From the NCBI GenBank assembly GCA_900469955.1, contig UBYX01000053.1:62001-126000 (forward strand): DNA of 64,000 bases, read 5' to 3'. The position numbers and the translations under genes are program-made. The notes under the pieces were generated by a model, which worked only from the letters and a program-made list of their open reading frames with translations, had not been told where the DNA came from and did not search any database. Positions 37,119 to 45,617 of the stretch are shown here, one piece after another; position 1 is the first letter of the stretch, and every line of letters starts with the position of its first letter. This DNA comes from Hyphomicrobiales bacterium. GTDB lineage: Bacteria; Pseudomonadota; Alphaproteobacteria; Rhizobiales; Rhizobiaceae.

Positions 37119-37805
37119 TTATGATTGCTGCTCGGAAATCACGCGCCGCAACTGACGGTAGCCATCCCGGATATCCGTTTCGATGGCGGCGCGCACCTCG
37201 GCTGGTTCGCCGTTCTGGAGGCCTTCCATCGCGGCGCGATGATTGCTCACTCCTAACCTGGAAATCGCGAAATCTGGATAAAGGTGGTGGAAGGTTGCGC
37301 CTATGCGCAGCCACAGCTGCTCGATCGTCGAGATCAGGATCGGCATGTTCGATCGGCCGTAGAGGAGGAAATGGAACTCCTTGTTGGCCCATAGTGCGTC
37401 CCCATAGGCTTGTCTGTCCAGTGCCGAATTGATGCGGTTTTGGGCCTCTTGGAGCTGCGCAAGCATCTCCGGTGAGGTTTTGGAGGCCCCTTTTTCGGCG
37501 GCTAGACCCTCAAGTGCGAGCCGCATTTCCGTGACCTCCCGCAGTTGCGAAAGTGTCAGGTTCGGTACCACGACCGTTTTGGGTCCAGCGTAAACCAGGG
37601 CGTGTTGGATCGCGAGCCGGTTCAACGCATCGCGGGCGGGCGTGCTGGACAGACCGAACTCCTGCGCGATCTTCCTCACTGTCAGTTTTTCGCCTGGCCG
37701 AAACGAGCCGCGAAGCAACTTTTCCTTGAGAACTGCATAGGCCTGATCCCCTAAGGCGGCGCTTTTTCCGGGTGTATCTTCTTGTGGGTTGCGGTTCTGG
37801 CTCAT
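37119..37805 (-). CDS. GntR/FadR-type transcriptional regulator
   Basis: A 228-residue regulator. The winged helix is at residues about 22-85 (LTVRKIAQEFGLSSTPARDALNRLAIQHALV), followed by an all-helical FCD ligand domain (LREVTEMRLALEGLAAEK, FHFLLYGRSNMPILI, SNHRAAMEGLQNGE). The Asp and His residues in the FCD domain fit metal and carboxylate-ligand binding. The ATG at 37805 is chosen; the frame extends 27 codons upstream without family features and across the putative operator. It precedes the aminotransferase-TPP-SDR operon in the same direction and is divergent from the ABC transporter, so it is the likely regulator of both. Confidence 0.9.
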   Translation of the reverse strand: MSQNRNPQEDTPGKSAALGDQAYAVLKEKLLRGSFRPGEKLTVRKIAQEFGLSSTPARDALNRLAIQHALVYAGPKTVVVPNLTLSQLREVTEMRLALEGLAAEKGASKTSPEMLAQLQEAQNRINSALDRQAYGDALWANKEFHFLLYGRSNMPILISTIEQLWLRIGATFHHLYPDFAISRLGVSNHRAAMEGLQNGEPAEVRAAIETDIRDGYRQLRRVISEQQS

Positions 37806-37838
37806 GCTTTTCCTGTCGTTCTTGAGTGTCCTAAATAA

Positions 37839-37854
37839 TTTTGTTGCATCAACA
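37839..37854 (+). promoter_or_regulatory. Putative GntR operator, copy 2
   Basis: TTTTGTTGCATCAA followed by CA. It contains the inverted repeat TGTTG-CAT-CAACA (37842-37854), the short dyad form expected for FadR-like repressors. It lies 34 bases before the gntR start codon, in the region shared with the divergent ABC transporter. Confidence 0.62.
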
Positions 37855-38060
37855 CCATCCTGAATGTATTTTCTCGAAATCGCCAAGAATCAATTTTTCT
37901 ACTGCAGCGATATTCGGAAAGATTTGATAGTACAAAAATCAACCAGCAGAAGAAAGTCGAATAGAGACTACGTATTTCTGCAGAAACTATTGACGAGTAT
38001 CCTTGTGTGATGCTCGGCAGATTATCGGGCTTTTGGTTTGGCATGAGGAGGAGGTTGCTC

Positions 38061-39167
38061 ATGAAGGGTGAAGCGGTAACGCTAGAACAAATTGACAAGA
38101 ACTTTGCTAAGACAGCGGTCGTTCGCAACGTCTCGATTGCTGTCCAGGCTGGCGAGTTCTTGTCGCTGCTTGGTCCATCAGGGTCCGGAAAAACGACCCT
38201 GCTGATGATGATCGCGGGATTTGAGACACCCAATCGCGGGCGCATCAGTGTCGGGGCGCGGGATATCACCTTTGAGGCTCCAAACAAACGCGACGTGGGG
38301 ATGGTGTTTCAAAAATATGCGCTGTTCCCACACATGACGGTAGCGCAGAACATCGCTTTTCCACTGCGAATGCGCCGCTTTGGCAAGGCGGAGATTAGCG
38401 ATCGTGTTGACGCGATGCTGGCCACGGTACAGCTGGAGGGGTTTGCCGACCGTTTGCCGCTACAGCTGTCCGGCGGGCAACAGCAACGCGTCGCGCTCGC
38501 AAGGGCGCTCGTTGCCGAGCCGCCGGTCCTGTTGATGGACGAGCCTTTAAGTGCGCTCGACAAGAAACTGCGTGAAACGCTGCAGATAGAGATCAAGCGG
38601 ATCCAAAAAAATCTCGCTGTTACGGTCGTCTACGTCACCCACGATCAGGAAGAAGCGCTAACGATGTCGGATCGCATTGCGGTCATGGCGGACGGAGAAC
38701 TGATGCAGATCGGCGCCCCGACTGACCTTTACCATCGGCCTACCAATGCCTTCGTTGCCGGATTCATCGGCAAGATGAATTTTCTCGACGGCGAATATCT
38801 CGGCCAAGATGGCGGCGAAGCGGTGATCCGTCTTACCGAAACAGCCACCCTCAAATGCCCGGTATCGACTGTCCCGGCTGCTGCCGGTCAGCGTCTTACC
38901 ATTGCCATTCGTCCCGAGGATGTGGCGGTTAGGCAATGCGACGGGTTCTCGCCCCAGTGCGTAAGGGGACGGATTGAGGCGGCGCTCTTCGTCGGGGCTG
39001 CCTATGTGATCCTGGTTGCGATCGAGGGACATTCGGGAAAGGTGCTTGAGGCGCGGTTTGCAGCGACTGGCGGATCGCAGCCCTTTGTTCCAGGCGACAC
39101 TGTCGACGTCATCTTCGAGCCGCACGCGCTAAAGCTCTTTGCTTCTCAGCAGAGGCAAGCAGCATGA
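38061..39167 (+). CDS. ABC transporter ATP-binding protein, PotA-like
   Basis: A 368-residue ATPase of the spermidine/putrescine/iron class. Walker A is GPSGSGKTT, the Q-loop VFQKYALFPHMTV, the signature LSGGQQQR, Walker B LLMDEPLSALD and the H-loop VTHDQEEAL. The C-terminal 120 residues are the TOBE-like regulatory domain (IAIRPEDVAV). The ATG at 38061 follows GGAGGAGG; in-frame starts up to 54 bases upstream are rejected. First gene of an importer operon continuing with two permeases, a binding protein and an M81 protein; the stop overlaps the next ATG. Confidence 0.95.
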   Translation: MKGEAVTLEQIDKNFAKTAVVRNVSIAVQAGEFLSLLGPSGSGKTTLLMMIAGFETPNRGRISVGARDITFEAPNKRDVGMVFQKYALFPHMTVAQNIAFPLRMRRFGKAEISDRVDAMLATVQLEGFADRLPLQLSGGQQQRVALARALVAEPPVLLMDEPLSALDKKLRETLQIEIKRIQKNLAVTVVYVTHDQEEALTMSDRIAVMADGELMQIGAPTDLYHRPTNAFVAGFIGKMNFLDGEYLGQDGGEAVIRLTETATLKCPVSTVPAAAGQRLTIAIRPEDVAVRQCDGFSPQCVRGRIEAALFVGAAYVILVAIEGHSGKVLEARFAATGGSQPFVPGDTVDVIFEPHALKLFASQQRQAA

Positions 39168-40072
39168 CGAAACCAATGAAGATTCGTAGTCTCACCGGAC
39201 GGGCTGCGGCGCCGATGCCCAACGGCCTATCGGCGCGCCAGTATCCCCTTGGCTTGTCGCTCTTGCTGATCGCACCACTTTTCCTGCTACTTGGTTTCGG
39301 GTTTATCTATCCGGTCGGGCGCCTGCTGGGGCAAAGCTTCTTTGCGCCCGAGCTCGGGCTCGACAACTATCGCCGCCTTTTAGAAACATCTCTCTATCTA
39401 CGCGTGCTGATCCGAACGATCACCGTTGCCTTCGTCGTGATGTCGGCGAGCCTTGCAATCGGCTATCCGGTGGCATTGGCGATGGCAAGGTTGAGGCGCG
39501 ATCTTTCGAGCTTGGTCATGGCCTGCGTCTTGCTGCCACTTTGGACTTCGGCGCTGGTGCGCTCCTATGCTTGGATTGTCATCCTGCAACGGCGCGGCCT
39601 CGTCAACGATGTGCTTTCCGGTTTGGGCCTGATTTCAGAGCCGCTCAAGCTCCTTTATACCGAAGGTGCCGTCATCCTGGCGATGACGCATGTGCTTGTG
39701 CCCTTCATGATCCTGCCGATCTACGGCGCACTCCGCGCAATCCCGCCGGACTTGGTTCAAGCTGCGCGCAATCTCGGCGCCGACAGGGTAAATGTATTTA
39801 TCAGGATCCTCCTGCCGCTCAGCCTACCAGGCGTCTTTGCCGGCTGCCTCATGACCTTCATTCTTGCTCTCGGCTTTTACGTGACGCCGGCCCTTGTCGG
39901 CGGCCCGAGCAGCCTGCTGATGGCGACACTTATCGGGCAGCAGACAACCGAAACGCTCGATTGGGGTTTCGCCGGTGCGCTTTCCACGGTCCTGCTTCTT
40001 GTCACCCTTTTGATCGTCATCCTGTTCCGCAAGGTCCTTTCTCACAGCAGGGGGATCTCGAATGTCGCCTGA
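39164..40072 (+). CDS. ABC transporter permease, PotB-like
   Basis: A 302-residue inner-membrane permease with about six membrane helices, first helix LSLLLIAPLFLLLGFGFIYP. The cytoplasmic EAA loop, which docks the ATPase, is AARNLGADRVNVFIRILLPLSLPG. It overlaps the ATPase gene by four bases (ATGA) and the second permease by eleven, so the proteins are surely made together. Confidence 0.93.
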   Translation: MTKPMKIRSLTGRAAAPMPNGLSARQYPLGLSLLLIAPLFLLLGFGFIYPVGRLLGQSFFAPELGLDNYRRLLETSLYLRVLIRTITVAFVVMSASLAIGYPVALAMARLRRDLSSLVMACVLLPLWTSALVRSYAWIVILQRRGLVNDVLSGLGLISEPLKLLYTEGAVILAMTHVLVPFMILPIYGALRAIPPDLVQAARNLGADRVNVFIRILLPLSLPGVFAGCLMTFILALGFYVTPALVGGPSSLLMATLIGQQTTETLDWGFAGALSTVLLLVTLLIVILFRKVLSHSRGISNVA

Positions 40073-40940
40073 TCTCGATTTCGCGCTGGCAGCGCGCCAA
40101 GCCAATAACGAGGAAGATAACCTTTCATCTCGGCGCAGGCTCTCGGTTCGGGCATGCCTCAGTTCTGCTGCCGCGGGCTTTGTTCTGTTCGCCATCCTGC
40201 TTTTCCTGGTTTTGCCGATCCTCATCATTTTCCCGATGTCGTTTGGCAGCGCCAGCTATCTGGAGTTTCCTCCACGTGGTCTGACTTTGAACTGGTATCA
40301 GCACTACCTGTCGGATCCCGAATGGCGCGCCGCGACACTTTTCAGCGTCAAGATCGCGATAGCCACGACCTTCTCGGCGACAGTAATCGGCACACTTGCA
40401 GCCATTGCGTTCGCGCGTGGCAGGTTTCCAGGAAAGAGCCTGTTTCAGGCATTGACCCTCAGCCCGATGATCATTCCCCACATCGTCATCGCAGTTGCGG
40501 TGTTCATCGCATTTTCGCCGCTCAATCTGTCAGGCAACTTTTTAGGCTTCCTGATCGCTCATACAATGCTTGCCGTGCCATACGTCGTGCTGACGGTGGT
40601 TGCCGCGCTACAGCGCTTCGACACGACACTTGAGCTTGCAGCTATGAATTGCGGCGCCGGCCGTATCCGCGCCTTTTTCTCGGTTGTCTTGCCCAATATT
40701 CGAGTGGGCGTTGCAAGCGGAGCGGTATTCGCCTTTCTGGCCTCTTTTGACGAGGCGACGGTCGCGTTCTTCTTGTCCGGGGTTGAAGGCAAAACCATCA
40801 CCCGAAAGATGTTCGAGGATATCGACTTTAATCTGACGCCGGTGATCGCCGCGGTGTCGGTGGTGCTCACCGTCACATCGCTGATCGTGATGGGCGCATT
40901 GCATCTCTTTAACCGCGACCGCACCTCGGCTCACCGCTGA
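40062..40940 (+). CDS. ABC transporter permease, PotC-like
   Basis: A 292-residue partner permease. A basic cytoplasmic N-terminus of about 30 residues precedes the first helix (AAGFVLFAILLFLVLPILII). The EAA loop is AAMNCGAGRIRAFFSVVLPNIRVG. Together with the preceding permease it forms the heterodimeric pore. Confidence 0.93.
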   Translation: MSPDLDFALAARQANNEEDNLSSRRRLSVRACLSSAAAGFVLFAILLFLVLPILIIFPMSFGSASYLEFPPRGLTLNWYQHYLSDPEWRAATLFSVKIAIATTFSATVIGTLAAIAFARGRFPGKSLFQALTLSPMIIPHIVIAVAVFIAFSPLNLSGNFLGFLIAHTMLAVPYVVLTVVAALQRFDTTLELAAMNCGAGRIRAFFSVVLPNIRVGVASGAVFAFLASFDEATVAFFLSGVEGKTITRKMFEDIDFNLTPVIAAVSVVLTVTSLIVMGALHLFNRDRTSAHR

Positions 40941-40986
40941 AGTGAGCCAAAGATCAAAAACTGCATAAACCAAAGGGGACTGTCCG

Positions 40987-42096
40987 ATGTCTATTACGCC
41001 TGATTATGTGTGCAAAGCTGACAGCCAGGCTGTCTCGGCCTCTCGAACATCTTTGACATTTGCCACTTGCCTGCTTGCCTTCAGCGTGGCCGCAACTCAG
41101 CCATCGCTCGCTGAAGAACAGATCGTGATTGCCACGACGGGCGGCACCTGGGAACGGCAGATGCGGGAGCACTTCTTTGATCCGTTCACCAAAGAGACAG
41201 GTATCAAGGTCGTCACAGTCTCCGGCACGGGGGCGGAGAATGTTGCACGCGTCAAGGCGATGGCCGCAACCGGCAAGATCGAGTGGGACCTCTACCAAGC
41301 GGGAGAGATTCAGGCGGCCTCCGACCTGCACCGGACCCTCAATGAAGATATGACGACGTTTTGCGCCGACTATTTGGCTGACAGGGATCTGCTTCCCGAT
41401 GCCTGCAACCGATCCGGCGTCTTGTTCGGTTACGGCACGACGCTGATGGTCTACAATACGGATAGCTTTCCCAAAGGCGGACCGGCAAACTGGCAGGACT
41501 TTTTTGACGTCGAGCGTTTTCCAGGTCCAAGGGCTCTGCCAAATTTCAATGATCCCTGGCGGGTCATGGCGGCAGCGTTGCTTGCCGATGGCGTAGAGCC
41601 AAAAGTACTGTTTCCTTTGGATATCGACCGGGCTCTCAAGAAGCTAGATGACTTGAGGCCACATGTCGGCCTGTGGTGGAAGACCGGCGATCAGTCGACA
41701 CAAGGGTTCAGGACCGGCGAATATGTGATCGGGCAAATCTGGCAGACCCGTGCGGCGGCCCTAAAGCAGGAGGGCCAGCCGCTTGCCTGGCGCCAGGATC
41801 AGGCATTTCTGGTCGGCGACCGTTGGGCTCTAATCAAGAATGCGCCCAATCGCGACAACGCGATCCGTTTCCTTCGCTATTTCCTCAGTCATCCAGACGC
41901 TCAGGCCAAGGTCTGTGAGGCACTGACGTGCGCCCCGGCTCGCCGTTCGGCGGCGACGGCCATGGGGGAGATGGCCCGCGCTATGGTTCCAACATCGAGC
42001 GATGTTTTCGACCGGTTGATCAAACCGGATGCCGCCTGGATCAACGCCAACACCCAGCTTCTGATCGAGCGCTGGAATGAATGGAACCAACAGTAG
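40987..42096 (+). CDS. Extracellular solute-binding protein, PotD/PotF-like
   Basis: A 369-residue periplasmic binding protein. The signal sequence is long (about 43 residues, hydrophobic part LTFATCLLAFSVAATQPSLA). The mature part begins with IVIATTGGTWERQMREHFFDPFTKETGI and has the family segment WDLYQAGEIQAASD. This family binds polyamines, but also amino acid derivatives, opines and other small amines, so polyamine uptake is not assured. A typical AAGGGG ribosome site precedes the ATG. It follows the permeases by 46 bases. Confidence 0.92.
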   Translation: MSITPDYVCKADSQAVSASRTSLTFATCLLAFSVAATQPSLAEEQIVIATTGGTWERQMREHFFDPFTKETGIKVVTVSGTGAENVARVKAMAATGKIEWDLYQAGEIQAASDLHRTLNEDMTTFCADYLADRDLLPDACNRSGVLFGYGTTLMVYNTDSFPKGGPANWQDFFDVERFPGPRALPNFNDPWRVMAAALLADGVEPKVLFPLDIDRALKKLDDLRPHVGLWWKTGDQSTQGFRTGEYVIGQIWQTRAAALKQEGQPLAWRQDQAFLVGDRWALIKNAPNRDNAIRFLRYFLSHPDAQAKVCEALTCAPARRSAATAMGEMARAMVPTSSDVFDRLIKPDAAWINANTQLLIERWNEWNQQ

Positions 42097-42123
42097 GTTT
42101 TTCCGCTGCATTATGGGAGGTAT

Positions 42124-43653
42124 ATGATGACACCTGGATCTTTTCGCATCGCTGTCGGACGTTTCTATCACGAATCCAACCGGCTGAATCCCCTGCCAGC
42201 CATGGAGGACCAGTTTGAGGTGGAACGGGGTAAGGCAGTTTTGTGCGCGTCCGGTTCAACCTTGGCTGGAATTGTACGCGAACTTCAGGGCAAGGCTATG
42301 GTTCTACCAACGCTTTCCGTTGCCGCGCCGCCGAGCGGATTGATTGACCACGAGTTTTACGACCGGGTCGCTCTGGAATTTCTGGACGCGGTCGAGAAAC
42401 TGAAGCCCGATGCGATTGTCCTTGACCTACATGGAGCAGCTGCCACGACACGACTTGCCGACCTAGAAGGGGATTTGCTTTCGAGGTTGCGCGCATTGGT
42501 CGGCCCGGCGGTGCCAATCGGCGTTGGACTTGATCTGCATGCCCATCTCACCGACGCAATGCTTCGCAATACCGACATCTGCATCGCATGCAAAGAAAAC
42601 CCACATTCCGACGTGGTTGAGTGCGGTGCAAAGGCTGCAAGGCTCGTGCTCGACGTCCTTCGAGGTTCACTGACACCGGTCACGACTAGTATCCGTGTGC
42701 CAATGATCCTACCGGGAGCCGGCGAAACGGCATCCGGGCCCCTGGCGGAAATCCATGCAAAGGCGAAAGCGTTTCAGAAGGTCTCACCCCAGATCGTCGA
42801 CATGTCGATCTATAATGTGTTTCGATATGCGGATGATCACCATATCGGCCAGGTCGTCACGGTGACGACGAACGGACAGCACCACACGGCTGTGAAGATC
42901 GGAAGCGATCTGGCTACAGACTTTTGGAAAAACCGCGAGCGCTTCAAGGATGACTTATTGTCCGTTGATGATGCTTTCTTGAGGGTTCGCAAAGGCGCCC
43001 AAGGAAGACCTTATGTCATGGCGGACATGGGCGACCGTATTCTCGCAGGCGCGCCAGGCGACAGCGTGATTTTGCTGTCGGCGGCCATTGACCAGTTCAC
43101 GGATCTGAAGGGTGCGCTGACGATCACCGATCCAGACAGCGCTAGGATCGCGATTGCAGCCGGGATGGGTGCGAGTGTCACTTTGGAGGTTGGAGGGCAA
43201 ATCACTCCAGGCTTTGTTCCCCGTCAGGTGACGGGCAAGGTGATTGGGATCAGCAACGGCGCCTTTACGCTTTCCGGTCCGTTCCATGGTGGCGAGGCGA
43301 GTTCGCTCGGTGACACTGCGGTCCTATCGATCGAGGAACGGATATTTCTGGTTTTAACCAGTAAACCGGCCTTCAGCCATGATCCCGCGGTCTTCACCAG
43401 CCAAGGCATCGATATCGGCGCCATGGATTTCGTCGTGGTCAAATCCGGATATCATTTCACGATGAACTTTTCGGGCATTGCAACACCGCTTCTCGTCGAG
43501 ACGCCCGGAGTGGGGTACTACAAGAAAGGCATCTTTTCCTATGAGAAGTCTCGGTTCTGGCCCGAGCATGCGGTCGATCAATCTGAAATCACGGCGACAG
43601 TTTACTCTGGCGTCAGGGCTATGACCGACAAGAAATGCAAGGCCGTTGCCTAA
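42124..43653 (+). CDS. M81 family metallopeptidase, MlrC-like
   Basis: A 509-residue protein of the MlrC type, named after the enzyme acting on linearised microcystin. Metal-binding residues are suggested by YHESNRLNPLP, LDLHGAAAT, GLDLHAHLTDAM and ENPHSDV. The C-terminal domain begins near residue 300 (MADMGDRILAGAPGDS). In rhizobia such genes are often next to ABC importers; the true substrates are mostly unknown, and hydrolysis of an imported amide or peptide is a reasonable inference. A GGGAGG site precedes ATG 42124. Last gene of the importer operon. Confidence 0.88.
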   Translation: MMTPGSFRIAVGRFYHESNRLNPLPAMEDQFEVERGKAVLCASGSTLAGIVRELQGKAMVLPTLSVAAPPSGLIDHEFYDRVALEFLDAVEKLKPDAIVLDLHGAAATTRLADLEGDLLSRLRALVGPAVPIGVGLDLHAHLTDAMLRNTDICIACKENPHSDVVECGAKAARLVLDVLRGSLTPVTTSIRVPMILPGAGETASGPLAEIHAKAKAFQKVSPQIVDMSIYNVFRYADDHHIGQVVTVTTNGQHHTAVKIGSDLATDFWKNRERFKDDLLSVDDAFLRVRKGAQGRPYVMADMGDRILAGAPGDSVILLSAAIDQFTDLKGALTITDPDSARIAIAAGMGASVTLEVGGQITPGFVPRQVTGKVIGISNGAFTLSGPFHGGEASSLGDTAVLSIEERIFLVLTSKPAFSHDPAVFTSQGIDIGAMDFVVVKSGYHFTMNFSGIATPLLVETPGVGYYKKGIFSYEKSRFWPEHAVDQSEITATVYSGVRAMTDKKCKAVA

Positions 43654-43719
43654 GTACCAGGGCAATCGCTGCCGTGAGGGGGTAGCCAGAATGAGTTGCT
43701 CCCTCGATCGTTCCAGATG

Positions 43720-44265
43720 TCAGAAAGCCAGGGGAGCGTCAGAGCGCTTCATTTCGTAGCGTCGGAAAGTGGTGCCACGGTGTTCGGTCATGCCGAGATA
43801 GGAAAAGCCAAGTGTGGTGGTCATCTTCTGGGAGCGGATGTTTTCCGGCCGGATAACGGAAACAAGCCTGGTGATCGGTAGGCATTCGAATGCATAAGCG
43901 ATGACCGGTCTTAAACTTTCCAGTGCTATTTTCTTACCGGAGCTGAACCCAAAGAGGCAGCAGCCGATCTCTACATCCTGTTCGTCATAGTGTCTGAGAC
44001 CTGCCCGCCCGACGAAGGTGAGGTCGCCATTGGGTTGGCGCAGATAGAGCATCCAGAAGCCATAGCCGTATCGCCGCCATTCATCGAGATAGAGTGCAAG
44101 CCTTGCATCAGACTCGTCTCGGCTCAACTGTTTGCCTTGCAGGATCAATTCCACCACCAGCGGATCGCAATGCAGCCGATAAAGAGCATCGCTGTCGCGC
44201 GCTGTGACCGGTCGCATGAATAGTCGTTCGGTCTCTAGGTTCACGGCGTTCTCCCTCTTTGCCAT
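43720..44265 (-). CDS. GNAT acetyltransferase, RimJ/RimL-like
   Basis: A 181-residue N-acetyltransferase. It starts NLETERLFMRPVTARDSDALYRLH, the typical RimJ/L opening, and has the conserved FVGRAGLRHYDEQDVEIGCCL core and the IRPENIRSQKMTTTLGFSYLG acetyl-CoA segment. The ATG at 44265 overlaps the TGA of the aminotransferase and has GGAGAG upstream. As the third gene after an oxoamine synthase and an aminotransferase, it may acetylate the amine they make; this is inference. Confidence 0.85.
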   Translation of the reverse strand: MAKRENAVNLETERLFMRPVTARDSDALYRLHCDPLVVELILQGKQLSRDESDARLALYLDEWRRYGYGFWMLYLRQPNGDLTFVGRAGLRHYDEQDVEIGCCLFGFSSGKKIALESLRPVIAYAFECLPITRLVSVIRPENIRSQKMTTTLGFSYLGMTEHRGTTFRRYEMKRSDAPLAF

Positions 44266-45617
44266 CAAACTCTCCATTGATGTTTCAGTGACCGGAGGGC
44301 CGTTTCCAATGTTTCCCCAAGGCGTGAGATGTCGGCTTCGTCCATCGCCGTCGAGATGGCGCCAAGACCGATGGGCGACAAAGAGACGCCGGTCTCGCGC
44401 ATACGGATAAGAAGCGGTTTCAGTCGAGGATCCTGCGCCAGTGCAAACGTGTCGGCGTAACTCGAAACGGGCTCAGAGCCGAGAAAGATACGGAAAAGCG
44501 ATCCTTCGCCGGTGACCGTGCCTGGCACACCGGCGGATGCAAATGCCGCAGCAAGCAGGGTCCGCGTGCGATCGCCAAGCGCGTTCAGCCGTTGGAAATC
44601 TGGCGGCAACAAATCAGCCATTGCCGCAAGCCCTGCAGCCATGCTCAGCGGATTGGCAGTGAAGGTGCCTGAATGATGAACACGAGGACCGTTTGCTAGG
44701 CTTGGATCGAACACCGCCATAACTTCGGCCGAACCAGCAACGGCGCCAATCGGTAAACCACCACCGATAATCTTGCCGAAGGCGCAAAGATCAGGATACC
44801 CAGTCTGAGGCAATGGCGCGCCCGCATAACCGAGCCGAAAGCTCAGCACCTGGTCAAAGACCAAGAGCGCGGAATGCTTGCGCGTGAAATCCCGAACATA
44901 GGCAAGGTAGTCCGCTGCAAGCGGGATCAGTCCGATCCGTGAGGGTAGGGGGTCGATGATGATCGCCGCCAGACGATCAGCCACACCCTCTAAGATCTTG
45001 CGTGTCCCTTCAATGTCATTGAAGGGGACGACAAGGCAATCTGAAAGGGCCGAAAATGCCACGCCAGAATGTTCCGGCCGCGCTTGCTCCACTTCTGTCC
45101 AATTGCGCGGCGAGGCGGTGACATTGGCTTCGACTACGTCGTAATTGCCGTGATAGGCGCCTTCGCATTTGGCAATGAGGCGCCGCCCGGTAAGCGCGCG
45201 TGCGGCTTTAAGTGCCATCATGACCGCTTCCGAACCGGTATTGGTGAAGCGGATCTGATCGAAATAGGGAACTCGTTCGACAACAAGTTCGGCGAGCTTG
45301 ACTTCGGTAACGGTCGGGCCGGCAAAGCTGACCGCAAGATTGGCCTGGCGGCGGACCGCGTCGGCCACACCTGGATGGCCATAACCATGGATAAGGGCGG
45401 TGAAGTTGTTCTGGAAATCCAGGTAGCTGTTGCCGTCGACGTCCTTAACGTAGGCCCCCATTCCGGAGGCAAGATAGATCGGATGCGGCCGCTCGAAGTT
45501 CGATATTCGGGTATTGCCCCCGGGCATGACCTTAAGTGCTCGCAGATAAGCGCCTGTGAAAGGTCGAGCGGCATCTTTATTGCTCCTTACCCTGCGGTAG
45601 AACCTCACGAAGTGCAT
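44265..45617 (-). CDS. Class III aminotransferase, GSAM-like; start of gene problematic
   Basis: About 450 residues, the second glutamate-1-semialdehyde aminomutase-like enzyme here: VKDVDGNSYLDFQNNFTALIHGYG, IRFTNTGSEAVMMALKAARALT, LVFDQVLSFR and the cofactor Lys in DLCAFGKIIGGGLPIGAVAG. The family sequence starts near ALKVMPGG. In this frame the only ATG before that (45617) lies inside the upstream gene and has no ribosome site. By contrast an ATG at 45574 has a perfectly spaced AGGAG, but is in another frame. Either a small frameshift sits between 45574 and about 45545, or translation is coupled from the upstream gene. Otherwise intact. Overlaps both neighbours in its operon. Confidence 0.85.
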   Translation of the reverse strand: MHFVRFYRRVRSNKDAARPFTGAYLRALKVMPGGNTRISNFERPHPIYLASGMGAYVKDVDGNSYLDFQNNFTALIHGYGHPGVADAVRRQANLAVSFAGPTVTEVKLAELVVERVPYFDQIRFTNTGSEAVMMALKAARALTGRRLIAKCEGAYHGNYDVVEANVTASPRNWTEVEQARPEHSGVAFSALSDCLVVPFNDIEGTRKILEGVADRLAAIIIDPLPSRIGLIPLAADYLAYVRDFTRKHSALLVFDQVLSFRLGYAGAPLPQTGYPDLCAFGKIIGGGLPIGAVAGSAEVMAVFDPSLANGPRVHHSGTFTANPLSMAAGLAAMADLLPPDFQRLNALGDRTRTLLAAAFASAGVPGTVTGEGSLFRIFLGSEPVSSYADTFALAQDPRLKPLLIRMRETGVSLSPIGLGAISTAMDEADISRLGETLETALRSLKHQWRV

